The position numbers and the translations under genes are program-made. The notes under the pieces are model-generated. The model was not told the origin of the DNA. It saw nothing but the letters and a program-made list of their open reading frames with translations, and ran no database searches. From Clostridiales bacterium (GTDB lineage: Bacteria > Bacillota > Clostridia > Christensenellales > Aristaeellaceae), in assembly GCA_004552515.1 (NCBI GenBank), contig SFOF01000097.1:1-8746 (forward strand): 8,746 bases of DNA. Direction: 5' to 3'. Of this stretch, positions 1-5,711 are shown piece by piece (position 1 is the stretch's first letter; every line of letters begins with the position of its first letter).

Positions 1-594
1 GAAAACGGCTGCACCGCGACCGCGCTGAAGGAAATGGCGCGCGTTTTGCGGGGCGAGGGGATAGAGTCTGAAATCGTGTGTCTGGGCGGCGATCCCGTGC
101 GCGACTGCACCGGCTGCGGCGCGTGCTCGAGGCTGAATGGCCGCTGCGTTCACGACGACGATATGGTTAACGCGCTCATCGATAAGGCGCGCGCGTGCGA
201 GGGCTTCGTGTTCGGCTCGCCGGTGTACTACGCCCATCCCAGCGGACGGCTGCTTTCCGTGCTGGATCGGATGTTTTACGCCGCGTCGGATGCGTTCCGC
301 GGCAAGGTGGGTGCGGCGGTTGTTTCGGCGCGGCGCGCGGGCACGACGGCCTCGCTCGACGCGATCAATAAGTATTTCGGCATCAGCGGCATGCCGGTGG
401 CCGGCTCCACCTACTGGGGCATGGTACACGGCGGCCGCGCCGAGGATGTGCTCAGGGACGAGGAAGGCCTTCAGACCATGCGCAATCTGGCGCGCAATAT
501 GGCCTATATGATGAAGAGCGCCGCCCTCGCGCGCGAAAACGGCCTGACCGCGCCCGATATGGAGAAGGGAAACCGCACCAACTTTATTCGATAA
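1..594 (+). CDS. Flavodoxin/NADPH-dependent FMN reductase family protein, 5'-truncated by the window
   Basis: The reading frame is open from base 1, so the start lies upstream, probably by only about ten codons. The first visible residues (ENGCTATAL) look like the end of the N-terminal FMN phosphate-binding loop (family pattern NGSPxxxGxT). A cysteine cluster follows, C-x2-C-x2-C-x6-C at window residues 36-49 (DCTGCGAC, then GRCVHDDD). It is typical of the iron-sulfur-flavoprotein/FMN-reductase-like branch, but here it lies inside the flavodoxin fold. FGSPVYYAHPSGRLLSVLDR is the usual second FMN-contacting strand and loop, and the C terminus TNFIR is characteristic of the subfamily. The protein is soluble, without signal or membrane segments, and probably an oxidoreductase with FMN; the substrate is unknown. 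The gene ends with three consecutive in-frame stops (TAA TAG TGA, 592-600). A serine hydrolase gene follows 25 bases later on the same strand, so the two may be cotranscribed. Confidence 0.9.
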   Translation, partial: ENGCTATALKEMARVLRGEGIESEIVCLGGDPVRDCTGCGACSRLNGRCVHDDDMVNALIDKARACEGFVFGSPVYYAHPSGRLLSVLDRMFYAASDAFRGKVGAAVVSARRAGTTASLDAINKYFGISGMPVAGSTYWGMVHGGRAEDVLRDEEGLQTMRNLARNMAYMMKSAALARENGLTAPDMEKGNRTNFIR

Positions 595-619
595 TAGTGA
601 AACAGGGGGAGGAATACCA

Positions 620-1753
620 ATGAATTTTGAACCGCTGCACGAGGCCATGCAATCGCTGGCGGCGAAGGGCGTGCCCGCGCTGGAGCTGATCGTCATGCGC
701 GATCACGAGACGCTCTTCCACGAGGTCATGGGCTATTCGGACGCGGCGCGCACGGTCAAGGCCGCGCCGTCCGATCGCTACTGGCTCTATTCCTGCACGA
801 AGCCCGTCACCGCCGCCGCGGCCATGCGCGCCATGGAGGAGGGGCTGTTCGAGCTGGAGCAGCCTGTCGCCGAGCTGCTGCCCGCCTATAGGGACGCTTA
901 TCTCCTGAAGGACGGCGCGCGCGTGAAGCCGGAAAGCGTCATGACCGTCCGCCACCTCATGACCATGAGCGCTGGACTGAACTACAACTTCAACCGCGCC
1001 TCCGTCCGCCGCGCGAACGAGCGCCATGACGGCTGTGCGACCACCGTGGAGATCGCCGAGGCGCTGGCGGAGGATCCGCTCGATTTCGAGCCGGGCGCGC
1101 GCTTCCAGTACAGCCTGTGCCACGACGTGCTGGCCGCCGCGATCGAGAAGGCGAGCGGCATGACCTTCCGCGATTACGTCAGGACGCGTATCCTCGATCC
1201 GCTCGGCATGAAGGACACCGATTTCGACACGACGGACGCGCCGCGCGCGCTCTCCGCGCTCTACAGCTGGGACGGGGAGAAGAAGCGCGTCGTTCTCCAG
1301 CCGTCAAAAAACAACTTCGTGCTGTCGCCCGCCTATTACAGCGGCGGCGCGGGGCTGTGCGCCACGGCGAGCGATTACGCCGCCTTTGCGGACGCGATGG
1401 CCTGCGGCGGCGTGGGCGGAAGCGGCGCGCGGATTCTCGAGGACGCGAGCATAGAGCGCCTGCGCGCGGAGCGGCTGTCCTCCTTCTCGGCGATCCAGCA
1501 GTTCAGCTGCACCTGCGGGCCTGACTATGGCTACGGCCTGGGCGTGCGCACGCGGTCGCGCTTCGATCACGGCGTGGTGAGCGCGCTGGGCGAGTTCGGC
1601 TGGGACGGCGCGGCGGGCGCGGACATACTGATCGACCCCGTGCATCGCCTGTCGATGGTCTATACGCAGCATGTTCTGGGCTGGCCGAATATGCTGGGCG
1701 CGGTGCATTTGCAGCTTCGCGACGTGCTATATCCGATACTGAACCTTGTATAA
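620..1753 (+). CDS. Serine hydrolase, class C beta-lactamase/esterase-like family
   Basis: A 377-residue protein with the beta-lactamase-related serine hydrolase fold (PF00144 type). The nucleophile motif S-x-x-K is S58-C-T-K61 in YSCTKPVTAA. The second catalytic motif is Y164-S-L (FQYSLCHDVLAAAIEKASG), with Leu where penicillin-binding proteins and class C enzymes have Asn; Y-S-x is common in the esterase branch. Family landmarks include FRDYVRTRILDPLGMKDTDF (183-202), SGGAGL (241-246) and a W328-D-G region where KTG or HxG would sit in beta-lactamases. There is no signal peptide, so it should act in the cytoplasm as an esterase or amidase rather than as a secreted beta-lactamase; the substrate cannot be told. 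The start is well set: GGGGAGG at 606-612 lies seven bases before ATG. It follows the flavoprotein gene closely. A hairpin starts 13 bases after its stop. Confidence 0.88.
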   Translation: MNFEPLHEAMQSLAAKGVPALELIVMRDHETLFHEVMGYSDAARTVKAAPSDRYWLYSCTKPVTAAAAMRAMEEGLFELEQPVAELLPAYRDAYLLKDGARVKPESVMTVRHLMTMSAGLNYNFNRASVRRANERHDGCATTVEIAEALAEDPLDFEPGARFQYSLCHDVLAAAIEKASGMTFRDYVRTRILDPLGMKDTDFDTTDAPRALSALYSWDGEKKRVVLQPSKNNFVLSPAYYSGGAGLCATASDYAAFADAMACGGVGGSGARILEDASIERLRAERLSSFSAIQQFSCTCGPDYGYGLGVRTRSRFDHGVVSALGEFGWDGAAGADILIDPVHRLSMVYTQHVLGWPNMLGAVHLQLRDVLYPILNLV

Positions 1754-1766
1754 AAGTGAAAAGGAA

Positions 1767-1801
1767 CGCCGCCCGGGGAAGTAAATGTTCCTCGGGCGGT
1801 G
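1767..1801. terminator. Hairpin between convergent genes, best as minus-strand terminator
   Basis: Arms 1767-1780 and 1788-1801 (core CCGCCCGGGGAA / TTCCTCGGGCGG) form about 14 base pairs with two G-T pairs and a 7-base loop. Read on the minus strand, the stem is followed by a T-rich tail (CCTTTTCACTTTT), as expected of an intrinsic terminator for the small minus-strand gene ending at 1896. On the plus strand it sits 13 bases after the serine hydrolase stop but has no T-run, so termination in that direction would be weak or Rho-assisted. Confidence 0.6.
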
Positions 1802-1895
1802 GTGTATCCTGGGGATGCCGCCGCCTGTTTTGGCCAGCCTTCGCGTCCGTTTCAGAAGGCCTTTCCGGCGCTGACATATTTGGAGCAATATCCGA

Positions 1896-2027
1896 TTAAT
1901 GCTTGTGCTTCCTTTCGACGAAAAAGCTGACCAGATCAAACAGGCTGCTCGTAAGTCCGCTGAGCTGAACAAAGAGATACGCAAGCAAAACGACCGTGAC
2001 AATCAGACCAATAATCCATTCTGGCAA
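1896..2027 (-). CDS. Small single-span membrane peptide (43 residues), unrecognised
   Basis: The minus strand holds a 43-codon frame starting with TTG at 2027 and ending with TAA at 1896. Support for a real gene: AAAAGGAGG (complement of 2034-2042) sits six bases before the TTG, close to an ideal Shine-Dalgarno. The peptide begins PEWIIGLIVTVVLLAYLFV, a classic membrane-spanning helix at residues 3-22. A moderately hydrophobic stretch (LTSSLFDLVSFFV) and a basic tail (ERKHKH) follow, so the tail is probably cytoplasmic by the positive-inside rule. An in-frame ATG nine codons upstream has no ribosome site and would put the Shine-Dalgarno inside the gene, so I prefer TTG. The gene is divergent from the XRE regulator at 2162 and followed by a hairpin with a T-rich minus-strand tail. 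I do not recognise the family. The shape would suit a small membrane modulator or a type I toxin-like peptide, but no motif proves either. Confidence 0.62.
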   Translation of the reverse strand: MPEWIIGLIVTVVLLAYLFVQLSGLTSSLFDLVSFFVERKHKH

Positions 2028-2033
2028 TTCCGT

Positions 2034-2042
2034 CCTCCTTTT
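2034..2042 (-). promoter_or_regulatory. Ribosome binding site that fixes the TTG start of the membrane peptide
   Basis: The complement reads AAAAGGAGG, a near-perfect match to the anti-Shine-Dalgarno, with a six-base spacer (ACGGAA) before TTG at 2027. No ATG or GTG lies at a usable distance, so this site is the main evidence that the small minus-strand frame is translated. Confidence 0.65.
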
Positions 2043-2097
2043 AAATACGCACATGTGTACGCTCACACTGATCGTATTGCAGCATATTTGTCGTGAT

Positions 2098-2125
2098 TAC
2101 GCAATTGCGAATACGCTTCCGCGTA
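2098..2125. promoter_or_regulatory. Two abutting 14-bp inverted repeats, probable XRE operators
   Basis: TACGC-AATT-GCGAA (2098-2111, one arm mismatch, containing the perfect 10-bp palindrome CGCAATTGCG) is directly followed by TACGC-TTCC-GCGTA (2112-2125, perfect 5-bp arms). Two more TACGC half-sites lie at 2046-2050 and 2058-2062. The pair sits between the divergent membrane-peptide gene and the XRE gene. It lies just upstream of, or overlaps by two bases, the possible -10 elements for the XRE gene (TAAAAT 2124-2129 or TATGAT 2134-2139; no good -35 seen). Dyad operators next to their own gene are usual for XRE regulators. That this XRE protein binds here is inference. Confidence 0.5.
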
Positions 2126-2161
2126 AAATTTTTTATGATAAGGGGCGTGAGGTGAGTGTAG

Positions 2162-2404
2162 ATGACGGTCAAGCAGGCGGTTGTGGCGCGGTTCATGGAG
2201 ATATTGGCGGAAAAGCATATGCGGCCGAACGAGCTGGCCAACCGCGCGGGGGTCACGCCCTCGACGGTGTACAGTATGCTGGACGAAAGGCGGCGCGAGC
2301 TGTCGATCAACGTGATCAAGAAGCTGTGCGACGGGCTGGACATGACGCTGGGCGCGTTCTTCTCCGCGCCGGTGTTCGACGAGCTGGAGCAGGAGATTCG
2401 CTGA
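2162..2404 (+). CDS. XRE-family (Cro/CI-type) small DNA-binding regulator
   Basis: An 80-residue protein consisting of little more than one helix-turn-helix domain. The HTH covers about residues 20-41 (MRPNELANRAGVTPSTVYSM): the scanning helix is NELANRAG, the turn is at Gly29-Val, and the recognition helix is PSTVYSML. INVIKKLCDGLDMTLGAFF is the standard downstream helix pair of short Clostridial XRE proteins. It should bind DNA as a dimer. ATG is preceded by GAGGTGA with a six-base spacer. The stop codon TGA shares its last base with the ATG of the next gene (TGATG), implying translational coupling with the acetyltransferase. Inverted repeats at 2098-2125 are candidate autoregulatory operators. 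The gene reads away from the small membrane-peptide gene, so one regulator could control both directions. Any ligand is unknown. Confidence 0.85.
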   Translation: MTVKQAVVARFMEILAEKHMRPNELANRAGVTPSTVYSMLDERRRELSINVIKKLCDGLDMTLGAFFSAPVFDELEQEIR

Positions 2405-2911
2405 TGGGCGCGGTTCTTGAAACGCCGCGGCTCCTGCTTCGCGAGCTGACGGCGGCGGATTTCGGCGCGCTTTACGACGTGCTGGCCGATTCGGACATCA
2501 TGCGCCATTATCCCTATACGTTCGATGAAAGGCGCGTGCGCGGCTGGATCAGCAAGAACATCGAGCGCTACCGCGATTTCGGCTTCGGGCTGTGGGCGGT
2601 CGTTCTGAAGGAGACGGGCGGCATGATCGGCGATTGCGGAATCACCATGCAGTTTATCAACGGCTGCATCAAGCCGGAAATCGGCTATCATCTCTACCGC
2701 GACTGGCAGAAGCGCGGCTATGCGCGGGAGGCGGCGCGTGCCTGCCGGAACTGGGCGTTCGAGCATGAAGGCCGACAACGCGCCCTCGATCGGCGTGGCG
2801 AGGGCGAACGGTATGCAGCTGGTTGAGGAATACACCGACGACGAAAACGAGCGCAGCGTGGTCTATGCCGTCACGCGTTCGGAATGGGCGGCCGAAAAAG
2901 GGCTGTATTAA
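2404..2911 (+). pseudogene. GNAT N-acetyltransferase (RimJ/RimL-like), broken by internal deletion and frameshift
   Basis: From ATG 2404 (AGGAG at 2391-2395, spacer eight) the frame encodes a GNAT protein. TPRLLLRELTAADFGALYDV is the typical N terminus, and CIKPEIGYHLYRDW is strand four. Q102-K-R-G-Y-A107 is the acetyl-CoA pyrophosphate loop (Q/R-x-x-G-x-G/A), followed by REAARACRNWAFE to residue 120. Past base 2763 this frame turns to nonsense and stops at 2824-2826 (140 codons). The correct C terminus continues in another frame from 2765 (MKADNAPSIGVARANGMQLV, then VVYAVTRSEW) to TAA at 2909. In relatives roughly 8-12 more residues separate these two pieces, so a segment of length 3n+2 bases seems lost rather than a single base. 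The missing part includes the strand beside the catalytic region, so the product is probably inactive. An assembly or sequencing deletion is the alternative. Translationally coupled to the XRE gene. Confidence 0.82.
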
Positions 2912-2924
2912 GCGATAAAAACAG

Positions 2925-2965
2925 GGAGCATCCCTGTCCAATCATTGGACGGAGGATGCTCCTTT
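2925..2965 (+). terminator. Intrinsic terminator after the XRE-acetyltransferase operon
   Basis: Outer arms GGAGCATCC (2925-2933) and GGATGCTCC (2954-2962) pair perfectly. Inside, GTCCAAT and ATTGGAC (starting at 2936) extend the stem after a small mismatch, and TTTA follows the outer stem. It lies 13 bases past the acetyltransferase stop. The T-run is short, so strength is uncertain. Confidence 0.7.
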
Positions 2966-3235
2966 ACTGTGATCTTCGGGGAAGAGAAAGCGGCCGGCGT
3001 TTCTCGGCTTCTTCGCGGCGCTTGAATCCCGCGAATTGATGCAAGGCGGTTTTTGAAAGGGAAAATGGACGCTCGAAAAGCGTAACCCCTGGATTCCGTT
3101 CTTTGCGGCGCCGGGGGTAAAGGCCGCCGAAATGCCGCGGAAGAATCGTGACTTTTCAGCAGGAAAACGCGCCGTTCGGGAGGGGCGGCGCTCATCCCAG
3201 GCTTCTTCGCGGCGAGTGATTGAGCGCCTCCATAA
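2963..3235. other. Non-coding stretch between two terminators, nothing convincing
   Basis: I see no gene here: open frames in both directions lack ribosome sites and family-like sequence. The stretch contains a perfect 15-base direct repeat, GGCTTCTTCGCGGCG, at 3006-3020 and 3200-3214. It also holds two weak hairpins, ACGCT/AGCGT at 3069-3083 and ACCCCTGG/CCGGGGGT at 3085-3118. It may be decayed intergenic sequence. Confidence 0.5.
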
Positions 3236-3272
3236 AAGGGCTTCCGACCTCTGTTCAAGGCCGGAAGCCCTT
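3236..3272 (-). terminator. Intrinsic terminator of the kinase operon
   Basis: Perfect 11-bp arms AAGGGCTTCCG (3236-3246) and CGGAAGCCCTT (3262-3272) close a 15-base loop. Read on the minus strand the stem runs into CCCTTTTATGG, giving the T-tract of a Rho-independent terminator, 28 bases after the kinase stop codon at 3300. Confidence 0.85.
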
Positions 3273-3299
3273 GCTTGCGGCGCGCTGAATCGGGCCGCG

Positions 3300-4265
3300 T
3301 CAATACGACGCGCTCACGCAGAATTCCACCTGCTCGAGCGGCACGACGCTGGTGATGCCGCCGTGAGTCTGCGTGGACAGGCTCGCCGCGCAGCAGCCGA
3401 AGCGCACGATGGCCTGCAAGTCGCTCTCGGTCAGATCGTCGATCGCCCTGTTCAGCTTCAAAAAGCGGCTCATGGCGCTGCCGCCGAATATGTCGCCCGC
3501 GCCGGTGGTGTCCACGACGTGGATGCCCTTGGGCGAGGAGACGGTCGTCGCGGCGTTCTTCGTCGCGGCATAGCAGCCCTTCGGGCCGAGCGTGGCGTAG
3601 ACCAGCTTCACGCCGTATTCATGGAGCAGCTTCCGCGCGCCCTCCTCGGGACTCAGGCCCCACATGAACTCGATTTCCTCGTCGCTGATCTTCACGATGT
3701 CGGACTGACGCAGCCCCCATTCGATCTGCTCCCTTGCGCTTTCCTCGCTGTCCCAGAGCGGGCGGCGCAGGTTCGGGTCGAAGCTGATCAGGCAGCCGGC
3801 CTCCTTCGCGCGGGCGACGGCGGCGCGGGTGGCCGAGCGCGCCGGTTCGCCGGTCAGGCTGAGCGTGCCGAAATGGAAGGCGCGCGCCTCGCTCAAAAAC
3901 GGCAGGGCATTGACCTCGGCCTCAGTCAGCTGCGTGTCCGCGCCCGGCTTGCGGGCAAAGCTGAACTCGCGGTTGCCCGTCTCGTCCAGCGTGACGAACG
4001 CCAGCGTGGTGAAATAGGCCGGATCGACCACAACGCCCCGTGTGTCGATGCCCAGCCTGTCCAGCGTGCCGATCAGCAGGCGGCCGAACGCGTCCGCGCC
4101 CACCTTGCCGATCATGGCGGTCTTGCAGCCGTAGGCCGACATCGCGGCCAGGAAGTTGTCGGGCGCGCCGCCGGGATGGGCGCTCAGCGTGGGATAGCCC
4201 GCCGAATCGGTCTTGTCGCAGGTAAAGTCAATGAGCAGCTCGCCCAGCGCAACCACGTCAAACAT
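3300..4265 (-). CDS. PfkB-family sugar kinase, fructokinase-like
   Basis: A 321-residue ribokinase/PfkB-fold kinase, expected to phosphorylate a hexose (most likely fructose, at O6) with ATP in the cytoplasm. The N terminus FDVVALGELLIDF and the sugar-binding signature HPGGAPDNFLAAMSAYG (30-46) fit ScrK/fructokinase-type members. The C-terminal signature DTTGAGD (252-258) carries the anion hole and the catalytic base Asp258, followed by IFGGSAMSRFL. SFDPNLRRPLWDSEE (161-175) and the end HGGITSVVPL are also typical of fructokinases. Length is normal for the family. I chose ATG 4265 because homology starts there. AAGGAG lies 12 bases upstream, a rather long spacer, and the longer open frame above it has no family sequence. 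It follows lacI on the same strand after 70 bases, so the two probably form one operon. Substrate assignment rests on resemblance; 2-keto-3-deoxygluconate or another sugar remains possible. Confidence 0.87.
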   Translation of the reverse strand: MFDVVALGELLIDFTCDKTDSAGYPTLSAHPGGAPDNFLAAMSAYGCKTAMIGKVGADAFGRLLIGTLDRLGIDTRGVVVDPAYFTTLAFVTLDETGNREFSFARKPGADTQLTEAEVNALPFLSEARAFHFGTLSLTGEPARSATRAAVARAKEAGCLISFDPNLRRPLWDSEESAREQIEWGLRQSDIVKISDEEIEFMWGLSPEEGARKLLHEYGVKLVYATLGPKGCYAATKNAATTVSSPKGIHVVDTTGAGDIFGGSAMSRFLKLNRAIDDLTESDLQAIVRFGCCAASLSTQTHGGITSVVPLEQVEFCVSASY

Positions 4266-4335
4266 GATAAAAATCCACTCCTTATCTATTCGTTCACAGT
4301 CGGGAATGTTGAATCGCTTCCATAATATAACCGCG

Positions 4336-5358
4336 TCAGATCGCGCGCTTTTCACTCTCGATGACCGGCTTTGTTGTGCCGCCGTCGGCATAGCTCACCG
4401 GCAGGCAGATCAGCGGGGGCAGCGCGCCGAAATCGGGCGAGAGCACCATGTTCACGCAGGTTTCTGCGATCGCGGCGACGGGCTGCACGATTGTGGAGCA
4501 GACGTAATCCTGATCGCCGAACATCCGGATGCCGTCGAAGCCGATCACCTGCACGTCCTCGGGCACGCGCAGATTCATGCCGCGCAGCATCCTGATGACG
4601 CGATAGGCCACGGTGTCCGTGCCGCAGAACAGGCCGTCGAACTCGAGCCGCCCGCCTATCATGTGCTCCTTCAGGAACACGCCGAATTCCTCCTCGGACG
4701 CGCCGTCCTCCAGCAGCATGCATTCATAGGACATATTCTCCTCCAGACAGCCGCTGATGAAGCCGTCGCGCCGCTTGCTCGGCTCGTTGGTCAGCGTGGA
4801 GCCGATGCGCATGAACGCCACGCGCCGGCACCCCCGCGCTGCCAGCTCATGCGCCGCCATGCGCCCGCCCGCAAAGTTATCCGCCGCCACGCAGGGCACG
4901 GACACGCTGAAGAAGCGGTCGATCGTCACGAACGGGATGTCCTCGGGAATCTCCAGATGGGGGTTGTAGGTCAGCGCGATCACGCCGTCGGCGCGGCGGT
5001 TGCGCACCATCTGTATGAACTCCTGCTCGCGGTCGCGGTCGTATTCGGTAAAGCAGAGCAGCATCTTGTAGCTGCGCTTTTCCAGCGCCATATTAATATG
5101 ATGCGTCAGCAGCGCGAAATAGGGCGTGATGGTGTTGGGCACGATGAAGGCGATCGTGCGGGTCTGGTCGGTCTTTAGCGAGCGGGCGCTGTTGTTGATC
5201 CTGTAATCCAGCTTTTTCACCGCCGCCTCAACCCTGAGCCGGTAGCTTTCGCCGACCGGCTGGCCGTTGATGACCTTCGACACCGTGCCCAGCGCCACGC
5301 CGGCCTCGCGCGCCACGTCGCTCATTGTAGCGGCGCTCCTGTGCAGAACCTTTGCCAA
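4336..5358 (-). CDS. LacI-family transcriptional regulator
   Basis: A 340-residue repressor with the usual layout. The N-terminal HTH is at about residues 12-32 (MSDVAREAGVALGTVSKVIN). The hinge helix INNSARSLK (54-62) has the minor-groove-inserting Leu at 61. A periplasmic-binding-protein-like sensor domain follows from TIAFIVPNTITPYFALL (68 on) through FDGLFCGTDTVAYRVI and VIGFDGIRMF to the C terminus. Initiation is at TTG 5358, with AAGGAGG eight bases upstream. The later in-frame ATG (residue 12) would cut into the HTH and has no ribosome site. It is transcribed from a consensus-like promoter (5415-5443) overlapped by an operator-like site, pointing to autoregulation. It is divergent from the sugar transporter genes and upstream of the sugar kinase, so it probably senses the imported sugar or its phosphate. 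The effector is not deducible. Confidence 0.92.
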   Translation of the reverse strand: MAKVLHRSAATMSDVAREAGVALGTVSKVINGQPVGESYRLRVEAAVKKLDYRINNSARSLKTDQTRTIAFIVPNTITPYFALLTHHINMALEKRSYKMLLCFTEYDRDREQEFIQMVRNRRADGVIALTYNPHLEIPEDIPFVTIDRFFSVSVPCVAADNFAGGRMAAHELAARGCRRVAFMRIGSTLTNEPSKRRDGFISGCLEENMSYECMLLEDGASEEEFGVFLKEHMIGGRLEFDGLFCGTDTVAYRVIRMLRGMNLRVPEDVQVIGFDGIRMFGDQDYVCSTIVQPVAAIAETCVNMVLSPDFGALPPLICLPVSYADGGTTKPVIESEKRAI

Positions 5359-5414
5359 GGACGTATCCTCCTTATGCGTTTCTTTTTTTATTCTCTTCTC
5401 TCTTTCACGCGTCT

Positions 5415-5443
5415 ATTATAGCACAGCTCAATGAAAATGTAAA
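5415..5443 (-). promoter_or_regulatory. Sigma-A promoter of the lacI-kinase operon
   Basis: On the minus strand, -35 TTTACA (complement of 5438-5443), an exact 17-base spacer and -10 TATAAT (complement of 5415-5420). Transcription should start near 5408, leaving a leader of about 50 bases that includes the AAGGAGG before TTG 5358. The operator-like site at 5440-5453 overlaps the -35 hexamer. Confidence 0.8.
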
Positions 5444-5453
5444 TACGTTTCAT
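5440..5453. promoter_or_regulatory. Operator-like site O3 over the lacI -35
   Basis: TAAATACGTTTCAT matches the perfect operator at 5634-5647 in 10 of 14 positions, with the whole right half CGTTTCAT intact. The 12-mer ACGTTTCATGAA occurs identically at 5445-5456 and 5639-5650. Its position on the lacI -35 suggests autorepression; the poor left half suggests lower affinity. Binding is inference. Confidence 0.5.
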
Positions 5454-5590
5454 GAAATAAATCGCGTTCAAATGCTTTCAATTCATGAAATACTTGACCT
5501 GTGCTTGATGTATGACAGTAAAATACGCACTTTATCCGGAGAAAGTCGAAAAATCGCCTGAAAAAATTGCAGAAAAATTGATTTTACCCC

Positions 5591-5619
5591 TTGACGAGTG
5601 GTGTAAAGTGTGGTATCTT
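5591..5619 (+). promoter_or_regulatory. Promoter of the sugar ABC transporter operon
   Basis: -35 TTGACG (5591-5596), an exact 17-base spacer and -10 TATCTT (5614-5619) preceded by TGG, an extended -10 (TGn) motif that offsets the weaker hexamer. Transcription should start near 5626, just upstream of the palindromic operator. The leader to the TTG start at 5712 would be about 86 bases. Confidence 0.72.
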
Positions 5620-5633
5620 ATAGCTGCAACGAA

Positions 5634-5647
5634 ATGAAACGTTTCAT
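5634..5647. promoter_or_regulatory. Primary LacI-type operator O1 (perfect palindrome)
   Basis: ATGAAACGTTTCAT is a perfect 14-bp palindrome with the central CG and AAACGTTT core typical of LacI/PurR-family operators. It lies about 8-21 bases downstream of the predicted transporter start site, so bound repressor would block initiation or early elongation. The divergent LacI gene is the obvious candidate to bind it. It lacks the extra bases between arm and central CG found in the CcpA cre consensus, so I favour the local regulator. Confidence 0.8.
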
Positions 5648-5655
5648 GAACACGA

Positions 5656-5669
5656 ATGAGACGTTTTAA
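5656..5669. promoter_or_regulatory. Secondary operator-like site O2
   Basis: ATGAGACGTTTTAA matches the perfect palindrome in 11 of 14 positions and keeps the central ACGTTT. Its centre is 22 bases from the centre of O1, about two helical turns, so two repressor dimers could sit on the same DNA face. Binding is inference from similarity and phasing. Confidence 0.5.
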
Positions 5670-5711
5670 GGATAGCCAGAGGGGAACAAAAACATAGGGG
5701 AGGGGAACACC

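Noticed and set aside
1896..2027. KdpF-like subunit as identity of the membrane peptide
   Set aside because: The span looks loosely similar, but there are no kdp genes nearby and the peptide is longer with a basic tail.
1899..2096. A 65-codon plus-strand frame in the gap before the XRE gene
   Set aside because: It starts without a ribosome site and gives a charged, low-information product. It is the exact antisense of the better-supported membrane peptide.
3085..3118. Hairpin ACCCCTGG/CCGGGGGT as a terminator
   Set aside because: It has a long 18-base loop, one G-T pair, no T-run and no gene ending next to it.
2908..3303. A 131-codon minus-strand frame in the gap before the kinase end
   Set aside because: It spans two terminators, lacks a start signal and has no recognisable sequence.
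3132..4325. A 397-codon plus-strand open frame across the kinase gene
   Set aside because: It runs antisense to a PfkB kinase with all its signatures intact. Its composition (Arg, Ala, His, Gln) is typical of GC-rich antisense frames.
4213..5178. A 321-codon plus-strand open frame across lacI
   Set aside because: It is antisense to a canonical LacI protein, with no motifs and no ribosome site.
5494..5524. A second transporter promoter, TTGACC with TAAAAT
   Set aside because: The spacer would be 19 bases and the promoter at 5591 is better placed and better spaced. An upstream auxiliary start cannot be excluded.
5634..5647. CcpA catabolite-repression (cre) site
   Set aside because: The palindrome lacks the extra base on each side of the central CG found in the cre consensus. 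It fits the AAACGTTT core of local LacI/PurR-type operators better.
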